Positions 6,222-12,146 of a stretch of DNA of 12,146 bases are shown piece after piece. The notes under the pieces were generated by a model, which saw only the letters and a list, made by a program, of their open reading frames with translations, was not told where the DNA came from and made no database searches. The position numbers and the translations under genes are program-made. The stretch comes from Flavobacteriaceae bacterium (GTDB lineage Bacteria; Bacteroidota; Bacteroidia; Flavobacteriales; Flavobacteriaceae), in NCBI GenBank assembly GCA_003511845.1, contig DOIV01000306.1:1-12146 (forward strand), in the 5' to 3' direction. Numbering within the stretch: the stretch's first letter is position 1; each line of letters opens with the position of its first letter.

Positions 6222-7658
6222 ATGAAGCCAATGATTACTGACCCTTTAGAGTTTTGTAGAATTTTAATAAGTGAATTTCCGTTCGTACCTACAGAACTTC
6301 AAAACACTTTATTAGAGCAATTGTCGTCATTTATTTTCGATAAAGATAAAAATCTAATATTTTTACTAAAAGGCTATGCAGGAACAGGTAAAACCACTAC
6401 AATGAGTACGTTAGTGAATAATTTAGGGAAAGTAGGTGTGAAATCAGTTTTATTAGCACCAACAGGTAGAGCTGCTAAAGTTATTGCCAATTATTCAAGT
6501 AAAAAGGCTTTTACTATTCATAAGAAAATTTACCATCCGCGTAAAACAAATAATGGTGGAGTTTCTTTTGCTTTGCAACATAATAAGCATACCAATACAA
6601 TATTTATTGTTGATGAAGCCTCTATGATACCTGATAGAAATGCGAATGCGAATTTTTTAGATCAGAGTTCTTTATTAGATGATTTGCTCTCTTATGTGTA
6701 TTCAGGTAAAAATTGTAAATTAGTTTTAGTGGGTGATACTGCTCAATTACCTCCTGTAAAATTAAATTTGAGTCCAGCTTTAGATGCAAATATATTAGAG
6801 TATGATTATCATAAAAATGTTATTGAAATTGAATTGGATGAGGTGATGCGTCAACATCAAAATTCTGGTATTTTAGCAAATGCAACTAAATTACGAGTTT
6901 TATTAAATAAAAGTATTTATGATGGATTTCAATTCGATTTAAATTTCTCTGATATTATCCGTTTAACGGATGGTTACGACATAGAAGATGCTATTACGGT
7001 TGCTTATGATAGTAATGGGGTAGAAGATACAACCTTTATTGTACGCTCTAATAAACGAGCCAATCAATACAACCAACAGATTAGAACGAGTATTCGCGGA
7101 CAAGAAAATGAAATTGCAGCAGGCGATTTTATTATGGTAGTAAAAAATAATTATTATTGGTTAGACGATACCTCCTCTGCATGTTTTATAGCTAATGGTG
7201 ATATTTGCGAAATTTTAAGGATTTTTAGTTATAAAGATTTATATGGATTTAGATTTGCAGAGCTTACTGTAAGATTGATTGATTATCCTGATGAAAAACC
7301 TTTTGATACGGTTGTGCTATTAGATACGTTGACCAGTATTACACCTTCATTAACTTATGAGGAATCTAATAAATTATATCAAGAAGTATCAAAGGATTAT
7401 GAAGATGAAAAATCTGCTTATAAAAGATTATTAGCTGTCAAGAAAAATAAGTACTTTAACGCTTTACAAATTAAGTTTTCTTATGCAGTAACTTGTCATA
7501 AATCGCAAGGAGGGCAATGGAAAACGGTTTTTATAGAACAACCTTATTTACCCGAAGGGCAAGGTCTTTCTTATTTTAGATGGTTGTATACAGCAATTAC
7601 TAGAGCACAAGAAAAGTTGTATTTAATAGGGTTTTCTGATGAATATTTTAAAGAATAA
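6222..7658 (+). CDS. RecD-like superfamily 1 DNA helicase (AAA_30 / UvrD_C_2)
   Basis: This 478-residue ATP-dependent helicase of the RecD/Pif1-like group presumably unwinds DNA in repair or recombination. Residues from the 6222 start: Walker A GYAGTGKT (51-58, Lys57), motif Ia APTGRAAK (79-86), Walker B VDEAS (130-134), motif III GDTAQLPPV (171-179), EVMRQ (207-211), motif V YAVTCHKSQGGQW (421-433) and motif VI RWLYTAITRAQEKLYL (453-468). All expected motifs are present and the domain order is normal. It lacks the long N-terminal region of true RecD, fitting the short family common in flavobacteria. The frame is open back to 6093, but that would cross the promoters and the start of the divergent gene, so 6222 (or ATG 6231, MITDPLEF) is preferred. 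It converges with the DUF4197 gene, 15 bases apart. No RecB/RecC genes are nearby. Confidence 0.9.
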   Translation: MKPMITDPLEFCRILISEFPFVPTELQNTLLEQLSSFIFDKDKNLIFLLKGYAGTGKTTTMSTLVNNLGKVGVKSVLLAPTGRAAKVIANYSSKKAFTIHKKIYHPRKTNNGGVSFALQHNKHTNTIFIVDEASMIPDRNANANFLDQSSLLDDLLSYVYSGKNCKLVLVGDTAQLPPVKLNLSPALDANILEYDYHKNVIEIELDEVMRQHQNSGILANATKLRVLLNKSIYDGFQFDLNFSDIIRLTDGYDIEDAITVAYDSNGVEDTTFIVRSNKRANQYNQQIRTSIRGQENEIAAGDFIMVVKNNYYWLDDTSSACFIANGDICEILRIFSYKDLYGFRFAELTVRLIDYPDEKPFDTVVLLDTLTSITPSLTYEESNKLYQEVSKDYEDEKSAYKRLLAVKKNKYFNALQIKFSYAVTCHKSQGGQWKTVFIEQPYLPEGQGLSYFRWLYTAITRAQEKLYLIGFSDEYFKE

Positions 7659-7673
7659 ATTCTACTGCTTAGT

Positions 7674-8378
7674 TTAATCTTGCAATGCAAAAACTTTTTT
7701 CAATAAATTTGTATTTCTTGAAGAAATTTTTGTTCTAATTTGTTTTTCTTCAACAGCAATCATAGTAAAAACCCCTTTTAAAGCTTCTTGTGTTACATAG
7801 TCAGTGAGGTCTGGATTTACTTTTTTAACAAATGGAATGGTATTGTATTTCTGAATAATTGTATTCCAAATTTTATCTGCACCAACTTTAGCAAACGAGC
7901 TTTTAATTACGGGATTAAATTTACTGTATAAAGCACTAGATGTTCCGCCTTCTAAATATTTAGTTGCAGCATTATCAGATCCTAATAATATGTTTTTAGC
8001 ATCGTCAAAAGTAATACCTTTTACAGCATCAATAAAAATAGGTGTTGCTTCTTGAACTGCATTTTCAGCAGCTCTATTTAATACTTTTAAGCCTTGATTT
8101 GCTAAATTCCCTAAACCAATATCTCTCAATGTTTTATCTACTTTTTGGAGCTCTTTTGGTAAACCAATCTTGACCAAATCATTTTTAAAATAACCATCTT
8201 CTAAAGTTAATTTTTTTACTTGTTTGTCAATACCATTATCTAAGGCTTGTCTTAGACCCGAAGCTATATCTGCATTGCTAATAATGTCTTGTGGTAGTTG
8301 ATTTACTACTTGTTGTAATTCTGAGCAAGAGCTTAAAAATAGGATGCTTACTAAAAAAATAATTTTTTGAAATTTCAT
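7674..8378 (-). CDS. DUF4197 domain lipoprotein
   Basis: This 234-residue predicted lipoprotein belongs to the DUF4197 family of exported proteins with no assigned function. Residues 1-18 form a lipoprotein signal peptide: MKFQK, a hydrophobic core, then the lipobox LSSC with Cys18 as the acylated residue. The mature part is mostly helical: ADIASGLRQALDNGIDKQVKKL (37-58), GLGNLANQGLKVLNRAAENAVQEATPIF (88-115), the family-typical AVKGITFDDAKNILLGSDNAATKYL (118-142), and a C-terminal block DYVTQEALKGVFTMIAVEEKQIR (192-214). The length is normal. It is a single-gene unit, divergent from the PBP4-like gene with 141 bases between the starts and convergent with the helicase. I found no exact TAnnTTTG upstream. 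Confidence 0.88.
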   Translation of the reverse strand: MKFQKIIFLVSILFLSSCSELQQVVNQLPQDIISNADIASGLRQALDNGIDKQVKKLTLEDGYFKNDLVKIGLPKELQKVDKTLRDIGLGNLANQGLKVLNRAAENAVQEATPIFIDAVKGITFDDAKNILLGSDNAATKYLEGGTSSALYSKFNPVIKSSFAKVGADKIWNTIIQKYNTIPFVKKVNPDLTDYVTQEALKGVFTMIAVEEKQIRTKISSRNTNLLKKVFALQD

Positions 8379-8507
8379 ATTGCTTCGTTTTAAAATTTAA
8401 CGTTTTTAGCAAATAATTAGTATCTAAAAGCAGATTTAAAATTATTATTTCTTGCAATTTTCATGTCAGAAGCAAAAAAATGATTAATTTCAAGCTTTAA
8501 AACTTTA

Positions 8508-8515
8508 TACTTTTA
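8508..8515 (+). promoter_or_regulatory. Possible -7 element for the PBP4-like gene
   Basis: The bases read TACTTTTA, matching TAnnTTTG except for the last base. It ends only five bases before the ATG at 8520, which would make the transcript leaderless if functional. No convincing -33 element is seen. The same octamer precedes the antiporter gene at 10756. In AT-rich DNA this could be chance. Confidence 0.2.
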
Positions 8516-8519
8516 ATAG

Positions 8520-9782
8520 ATGAGATATTTTATAGTATTGTTTATGTTATCCATTGCAATAAGCTCTTGTAGTACAGCTTATAATGTAAACAAGAGGCTT
8601 AAACAAGACCAACAAAAAAACTCTTATTTTGATGGCTTTGTACTGTACAATCCGAAAACAAAAAAAGAACTCATCAATCATAACGGAGCTAAGTATTTTA
8701 CGCCAGCATCAAACACGAAATTATTTACGTTCTATACAGCTTATAAAACCTTAAAAGATTCTATAAAAAGTTTGGCCTATTATAAAACCACCGACTCTTT
8801 AATTATTAAAGGTACAGCAAGCCCTACTTTTTTAAATGGTATTGAAGGTGAAAAAGTTTTAGATTTTTTAAAGAATACTAAAGAGAGTATTTATATATTA
8901 GATGCTGCTATTGATGAATCTGTTTATGGAAGTGGTTGGGCTTGGGACGATTATTCGTATTATTATATGCCAGAAAAAAGTCTATACCCTATGTATGGAA
9001 ATGTCTTAAAGTACAATTTGTCAGATGGAATGTTGCAAAGCACTCCTCATTATTTTAAAACCCAGATTATACAATTAGATTCTGTTTTGGTCTCAAGACA
9101 GCGTAAAGAGAATTTGTTTTATGTTCAAAAAAATAATCAAGAGGAGTATGAAGTACCATTTATAACTTCTAATCGGCTTGTAGCTGATTTGTTGAGTGAT
9201 AAGTTGCGTAAAACCGTGACACTTATACCAAATAAAAAGGATTTAAATTTTAAGTACATCTACAATCAGAATATTGATAGTATCTATAAACAAATGCTGA
9301 CTGTAAGTGATAATTTTATAGCAGAACAGTTACTGTTACAAGTAGGGAAGGAGGTTGCAGATAATTATAGTGTTAGTGCTGCTATTAAATATTCACTTGA
9401 AAATTATTTACAAGACTTACCTCAAAAACCCCGTTGGGTTGACGGTTCTGGCTTGTCTAGATATAATTTGTTTACACCAGAAAGTTTGGTAAAACTCCTT
9501 GAAAAAATGTATGTAGAAATACCCACTCAAAAATTATTGAATTATTTTCCTGTAGGAGGAATATCAGGCACATTAAAAAAATCGTATATAATCAATGATA
9601 AACCGTATATTTATGCAAAAACAGGTACTCTGTCTAACAATCACTGTTTGAGCGGTTATATCATTACTAAAAAAGGGACATTCCTTATTTTTAGCTATAT
9701 GAATAATCACTACAGAGTAAGTTCAAAAGAAGTTAAAGCAACCATGGAAAAGACCTTGTTACAAATATATAATACCTATTAG
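8520..9782 (+). CDS. D-alanyl-D-alanine carboxypeptidase/endopeptidase, PBP4-like (S13), lipoprotein
   Basis: This 420-residue class C penicillin-binding protein (peptidase S13) should trim or cut peptidoglycan peptides in the periplasm. The N-terminus is a lipoprotein signal with lipobox ISSC (Cys17), so the enzyme is probably membrane-anchored, unlike soluble E. coli PBP4. The active-site motifs are all present: SNTK (Ser64, Lys67), SDN (263-265) and KTGT (367-370). The family block WVDGSGLSRYN lies at 306-316. About 195 residues separate SxxK and SxN, so the family's inserted domain is present but somewhat smaller than in E. coli PBP4. The start is the first ATG giving the signal peptide. 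It diverges from the DUF4197 lipoprotein gene. Its stop lies directly against a quinoprotein remnant, so its natural downstream context seems lost. The symbol dacB is often used for this family but orthology is not certain. Confidence 0.9.
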   Translation: MRYFIVLFMLSIAISSCSTAYNVNKRLKQDQQKNSYFDGFVLYNPKTKKELINHNGAKYFTPASNTKLFTFYTAYKTLKDSIKSLAYYKTTDSLIIKGTASPTFLNGIEGEKVLDFLKNTKESIYILDAAIDESVYGSGWAWDDYSYYYMPEKSLYPMYGNVLKYNLSDGMLQSTPHYFKTQIIQLDSVLVSRQRKENLFYVQKNNQEEYEVPFITSNRLVADLLSDKLRKTVTLIPNKKDLNFKYIYNQNIDSIYKQMLTVSDNFIAEQLLLQVGKEVADNYSVSAAIKYSLENYLQDLPQKPRWVDGSGLSRYNLFTPESLVKLLEKMYVEIPTQKLLNYFPVGGISGTLKKSYIINDKPYIYAKTGTLSNNHCLSGYIITKKGTFLIFSYMNNHYRVSSKEVKATMEKTLLQIYNTY

Positions 9783-9795
9783 ATGAAGAAAATTA

Positions 9796-10392
9796 TTGGC
9801 TTACAATGCAAAAACTGACAAAATAGTTTGGAAATTTGATGCTGGTTTAGGTATTTCTGCACCACCAATTACCTATAAAATTAACGGAAGACAGTACATT
9901 TCGCTATTGGTAGGCTTCGGAGGAGGCTATGCCCGTGGTGGATTAGATGCTTATAATTTTGGATGGTCTTACCGAACACACACTCGAAGATTAATTACTT
10001 TTTCTTTAGATGGAAATGCAGATATGCCTGCTTTACCTCCGCGTCATTTTCCGAAACCTATTGTTCCTGAAGATTTTGTAATTAACGAAAAAAAGGCAGC
10101 TGAAGGAATGAATGAATATTGGAAATGTTTTATTTGTCATGGTGATAATATGTTTAGTGGTGGCATGGCTCCAGACCTGAGAGCTTCTCCTATTGCTATG
10201 AATAAAGAAGCATTTGCTATTGTCGTTAAAGATGGTGCAAAAAATGCAATGGGCATGCCTTCTTTTCCTGACATGACGGATGAGCAACTAGAAAACTTAA
10301 TGCATTTTATCAGAAAAAGAGCAAAAGAAACCATGCCTGATTATGAAAAAACGGTTAAGGATAATGCTGCTAAGAAAGAATGGGTCAGTTAG
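9796..10392 (+). pseudogene. C-terminal remnant of a PQQ quinoprotein dehydrogenase with cytochrome c domain
   Basis: The translation, about 198 residues, matches only the end of a PQQ-dependent quinohemoprotein alcohol dehydrogenase. The last propeller repeat (AYNAKTDKIVWKFDAG) is followed by APPITYKINGRQYISLLVGFGGG, the linker LITFSLDGNADMPALPPRHF, then a cytochrome c domain. That domain carries the heme site CFICH (CxxCH, about 111-115) and a candidate Met ligand in MGMPSFP. Intact relatives are about 700 residues, so roughly the first 500, including most of the propeller and the signal peptide, are missing. The frame opens only at 9787, and the only usable start is TTG at 9796. An ATG at 9783 immediately after the PBP4-like stop is out of frame. 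Without a signal peptide the cytochrome could not be exported or matured, so this is most likely a deletion remnant. It lies close enough downstream of the PBP4-like gene to be transcribed with it. Confidence 0.75.
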
Positions 10393-10486
10393 AAACGGTG
10401 TAGGTAAATACTGGACAAAAGTATCTGATGGTATTTGTGTTCCTGATGAAAAAGGAGGAAATACATGGGAGAAATCAGAAAATTAA
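10364..10486 (+). pseudogene. Protein-like scrap in a shifted frame after the quinoprotein remnant
   Basis: In the frame one base off that of the quinoprotein remnant, the sequence stays open from an ATG at 10364 to a TAA at 10484-10486. It reads as plausible protein, including NGVGKYWTKVSDGICVPDEK and GGNTWEKSEN. Tryptophan, cysteine and glycine content is unlike the random AT-rich reading of the flanks. It may be the true C-terminus of the upstream remnant after a frameshift near 10390, or the tail of another deleted gene. I do not recognise the family. The first ten or so codons overlap the remnant in another frame and are probably not real coding sequence. Confidence 0.35.
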
Positions 10487-10636
10487 AACCATTCTTATTT
10501 TAAAATTAAAAATGGATGTAGAAGAGCTGGCAACACTTATTGAGTCAATTATGCTTAATCGGAAATAATTTTCTTAGGCTCTGCATTTAGGCAACTATGT
10601 TGTGCCCATATTTTTTATGTTTTTCAGATTAGTTGT

Positions 10637-10695
10637 GAGCTCCTCCCTTTAGGTAAAGGGAGGTGGCTACGCTTTTTGGCGTAGACGGAGGGGTT
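10637..10695. repeat. GC-rich double-hairpin intergenic element
   Basis: Two perfect hairpins lie in tandem. The first is CCTCCCTTT (10642-10650), loop AGGT, AAAGGGAGG (10655-10663), a 9-base stem. The second is CTACGC (10667-10672), loop TTTTTG, GCGTAG (10679-10684), a 6-base stem. GGAGGGGTT (10687-10695) follows and can pair alternatively with the CCTCC of the first arm. The GC content stands far above the flanks. It resembles the dispersed palindromic repeats often seen between genes in flavobacterial genomes (CTCCCTTT...AAAGGGAG with a distal GGAGGGGTT). Copy number cannot be judged from this window. There is no T-run right after it, so it is not a classical terminator. Confidence 0.6.
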
Positions 10696-10755
10696 GAAAA
10701 CTCAAAACATAGATGTTTTTTTTAAACAATAGTTAAGTATTCAAAGATTATGTAG

Positions 10756-10763
10756 TACTTTTA
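10756..10763 (+). promoter_or_regulatory. Possible -7 element for the antiporter gene
   Basis: TACTTTTA matches TAnnTTTG except for the final base and lies 30 bases before the ATG at 10794, a reasonable leader length. It is the same octamer as before the PBP4-like gene. No clear -33 element is visible, so this is a weak call. Confidence 0.25.
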
Positions 10764-10793
10764 TTCCATAAATAAATTTACAACCAACACCTT

Positions 10794-12113
10794 ATGGACA
10801 TTCTATCACCAAACAACCTTATCATAGAGGCTTCTATTGTCATTATTTTATCATTTTGGTTTAACGGAATTTCTAAAAAAACGAATATTCCATCAGTATT
10901 AATGCTTATCGTATTAGGTGTTGTATTGCAATATACTGCTCAATTTTTTATTAAAGATGAAGTTGATTTTTCTAAAACACTTACTAAATCATTAGCTTTA
11001 TTGGGTACAATAGGTTTGATAATGATAGTCTTAGAAGCTGCATTAGAACTGAAACTAAAGCGTGATAAAATTATTCCTATTATAAAATCTATGGCAATAG
11101 CTTTAATAGGTTTGGTAGCTTCTGCTTGGGTAGCTGCACTTATTTTATATCAATTAATACCTGAAATGACCATGCAATCAGCTTGGTTATACGCTACACC
11201 ATTATCTATTCTGTCTAGTGCCATTATCATACCTAGTGTAAGCGGTTTACCAAATCACAAAAAAGAATTTCACATTTACGAAAGTACTTTTTCTGATATT
11301 ATGGGTATTATGATGTTCTATTTTTTAATTGATGGATTACATCCTACCGAAGATTCAGGAGTTGCAGGTTTTGCAACAAATTTATTATTGACTATTGTAA
11401 TTGCCTTAATTGCCAGCTATGCAATTGTAATGGTATTTCAAAAAATAAAAAGTCAAGCCAAACTGTTTTTATTGATTGCTGTATTGTTGTTGTTATATGC
11501 GATTGGAAAAACATTTCATTTATCGTCATTAATTATCATTCTAATTTTCGGGTTGGTGATTTCAAATACCAATGTTTTTTTTCCTGGAAAAACTGCAATT
11601 TTTTTAGATAAAGAAAAGATAAGTCAAATTTATCATGAGTTGCATATTATTACTTTGGAAACCGCCTTTGTTGTACGAACTTTTTTCTTTGTAATTTTCG
11701 GATTGACCATTGTTGTTTCATCACTATTTAGTTTTAATGTTGCTTTAATAAGCTTACTAATTATAGCTTCTATTTATGCCATTCGTTTTGTGGTTTTACG
11801 TGTATTTATAGGTAAAGATATATTGCCTCAATTATTTATTGCACCTAGAGGTTTAATTACCGTGTTGTTGTTTTATGCAATACCCAAAGAAGCAGAAATA
11901 GCTAATTTCGAATCTGGTATATTACTTTTTGTAATTATAGGCACAAGCCTTGTAATGACTTGGGCAATGATTAAAGATAAAAGGAAAATAACGACCATTT
12001 TAGACGGTATAGACAATGAAGTACAAGAAAGAAATGAAGCTGAAGATGCATTGAATGCAAAAGAAGATGATGCAAAAGAAGATAATACTAAATTGGAAGG
12101 TGATGCTGAGTAA
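10794..12113 (+). CDS. Cation:proton antiporter (Na+/H+ exchanger family)
   Basis: This 439-residue inner-membrane secondary transporter of the monovalent cation:proton antiporter superfamily (PF00999) probably exchanges Na+ or K+ for H+. About 11-12 hydrophobic helices span residues 8 to 393. Family features are TPLSILSSAIIIPSV (135-149), the probable ion-binding segment YESTFSDIMGI (162-172) with Glu163 and Asp168, FVVRTFFFVIFGL (292-304) and the conserved APRGLITVLLFY (350-361) with Arg352. A short cytoplasmic tail (about 394-439) is highly acidic and ends in a repeated AKEDD/AKEDN unit. It has no TrkA-N or TrkA-C domain, so it is not a complete KefB-type protein, and the exact cation is not predictable. 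The start at 10794 is the first ATG, followed directly by the first helix. It stands alone after the degraded region. Confidence 0.85.
   Translation: MDILSPNNLIIEASIVIILSFWFNGISKKTNIPSVLMLIVLGVVLQYTAQFFIKDEVDFSKTLTKSLALLGTIGLIMIVLEAALELKLKRDKIIPIIKSMAIALIGLVASAWVAALILYQLIPEMTMQSAWLYATPLSILSSAIIIPSVSGLPNHKKEFHIYESTFSDIMGIMMFYFLIDGLHPTEDSGVAGFATNLLLTIVIALIASYAIVMVFQKIKSQAKLFLLIAVLLLLYAIGKTFHLSSLIIILIFGLVISNTNVFFPGKTAIFLDKEKISQIYHELHIITLETAFVVRTFFFVIFGLTIVVSSLFSFNVALISLLIIASIYAIRFVVLRVFIGKDILPQLFIAPRGLITVLLFYAIPKEAEIANFESGILLFVIIGTSLVMTWAMIKDKRKITTILDGIDNEVQERNEAEDALNAKEDDAKEDNTKLEGDAE
12055..12084 (+). repeat. In-frame 15-base tandem repeat in the antiporter tail
   Basis: ATGCAAAAGAAGATG (12055-12069) is followed immediately by ATGCAAAAGAAGATA (12070-12084), differing only at the last base. 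In codon frame it encodes Ala-Lys-Glu-Asp-Asp then Ala-Lys-Glu-Asp-Asn. The 15-base period keeps the frame, so copy number could vary without breaking the protein. Confidence 0.8.
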
Positions 12114-12146
12114 AGATAGAAATATCACAGATTATTACCCATTTGG

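Larger units (their letters stand above)
10487..10793. other. Gene-free stretch before the antiporter
   Basis: No gene is supported here. Two tiny reading frames with ATG starts (12 codons at 10465-10503 and 18 codons at 10512-10568) match nothing known. At 10590-10606 an imperfect inverted repeat (GGCAAC ... GTTGTGCC, one bulged base) is followed by a T-rich run at 10611-10625. It could act as a weak terminator for whatever is transcribed from the remnant region. A GC-rich double hairpin follows at 10637-10695, and the antiporter leader occupies the last 100 bases. Confidence 0.5.

Noticed and set aside
7676..7700. TTGC/GCAA hairpin followed by a T-run at the helicase/DUF4197 convergence as a terminator
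   Set aside because: A 4-base stem with a 3-base loop is too weak, and the T-run is coding sequence of the DUF4197 gene.
10033..10334. Two minus-strand reading frames opposite the cytochrome c remnant
   Set aside because: The plus-strand reading is clearly a quinoprotein/cytochrome c fragment with CxxCH. The antisense frames are by-products.
10453..10503. AGGAGG at 10453-10458 followed by ATG at 10465 and a 12-codon frame (MGEIRKLKPFLF)
   Set aside because: It looks like a perfect ribosome binding site, but the AGGAGG arises from Lys-Gly-Gly codons in the scrap frame. This group rarely uses Shine-Dalgarno sites, and the peptide is too short to support.
10512..10568. 18-codon frame MDVEELATLIESIMLNRK
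   Set aside because: It is protein-like in composition, but there is no recognisable family, promoter or conservation evidence. It may be another gene scrap.
10637..10695. CRISPR repeat or Rho-independent terminator reading of the GC-rich hairpins
   Set aside because: There is no repeated unit with spacers and no T-run following the stems. A dispersed palindromic repeat fits better.

Overview
The window is AT-rich and reads as a chromosomal segment of a member of the Bacteroidota, most likely the family Flavobacteriaceae. The evidence is the strong A/T codon bias, the near absence of Shine-Dalgarno sequences, promoter elements of the TAnnTTTG type, and a gene set typical of that group: a DUF2141 protein, a LytS-type kinase with a 2TM domain, DUF3822 next to rsmD, a RecD-like helicase, and a DUF4197 lipoprotein. 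The genus cannot be named from the sequence.

Layout. Positions 1-307 carry no convincing gene. A small exported DUF2141 protein follows (308-748). A four-gene signalling operon on the plus strand (829-3640) encodes a histidine kinase fused at its C-terminus to a 2TM domain, two small stand-alone 2TM proteins, and a LytTR response regulator. A minus-strand cluster (6115 down to 3637) holds an unrecognised two-helix membrane protein, DUF3822, rsmD and a DUF423 membrane protein. It diverges from a RecD-like helicase (6222-7658), with back-to-back TAnnTTTG elements between them. A DUF4197 lipoprotein (minus) converges on the helicase and diverges from a PBP4-like (S13) lipoprotein (8520-9782).

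Positions 9783-10793 look decayed. They hold the C-terminal third of a PQQ-dependent quinoprotein dehydrogenase with its cytochrome c domain, an out-of-frame protein-like scrap, and a GC-rich double-hairpin element that looks like a dispersed intergenic repeat. A cation:proton antiporter with a repetitive acidic tail (10794-12113) closes the window.

How the genes work together. The kinase, 2TM proteins and response regulator form a plausible membrane signalling unit, and this is the best candidate for little-described biology. The two stand-alone 2TM proteins share a pair of histidines, one in each helix, which the kinase-fused copy has lost. The kinase fusion also contains an in-frame internal ATG at the domain boundary that would yield a third stand-alone-sized 2TM protein. 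The rsmD cluster is housekeeping (ribosomal RNA methylation plus conserved genes of unknown function). No CRISPR array, tRNA, rRNA, intact transposase or phage gene was seen.
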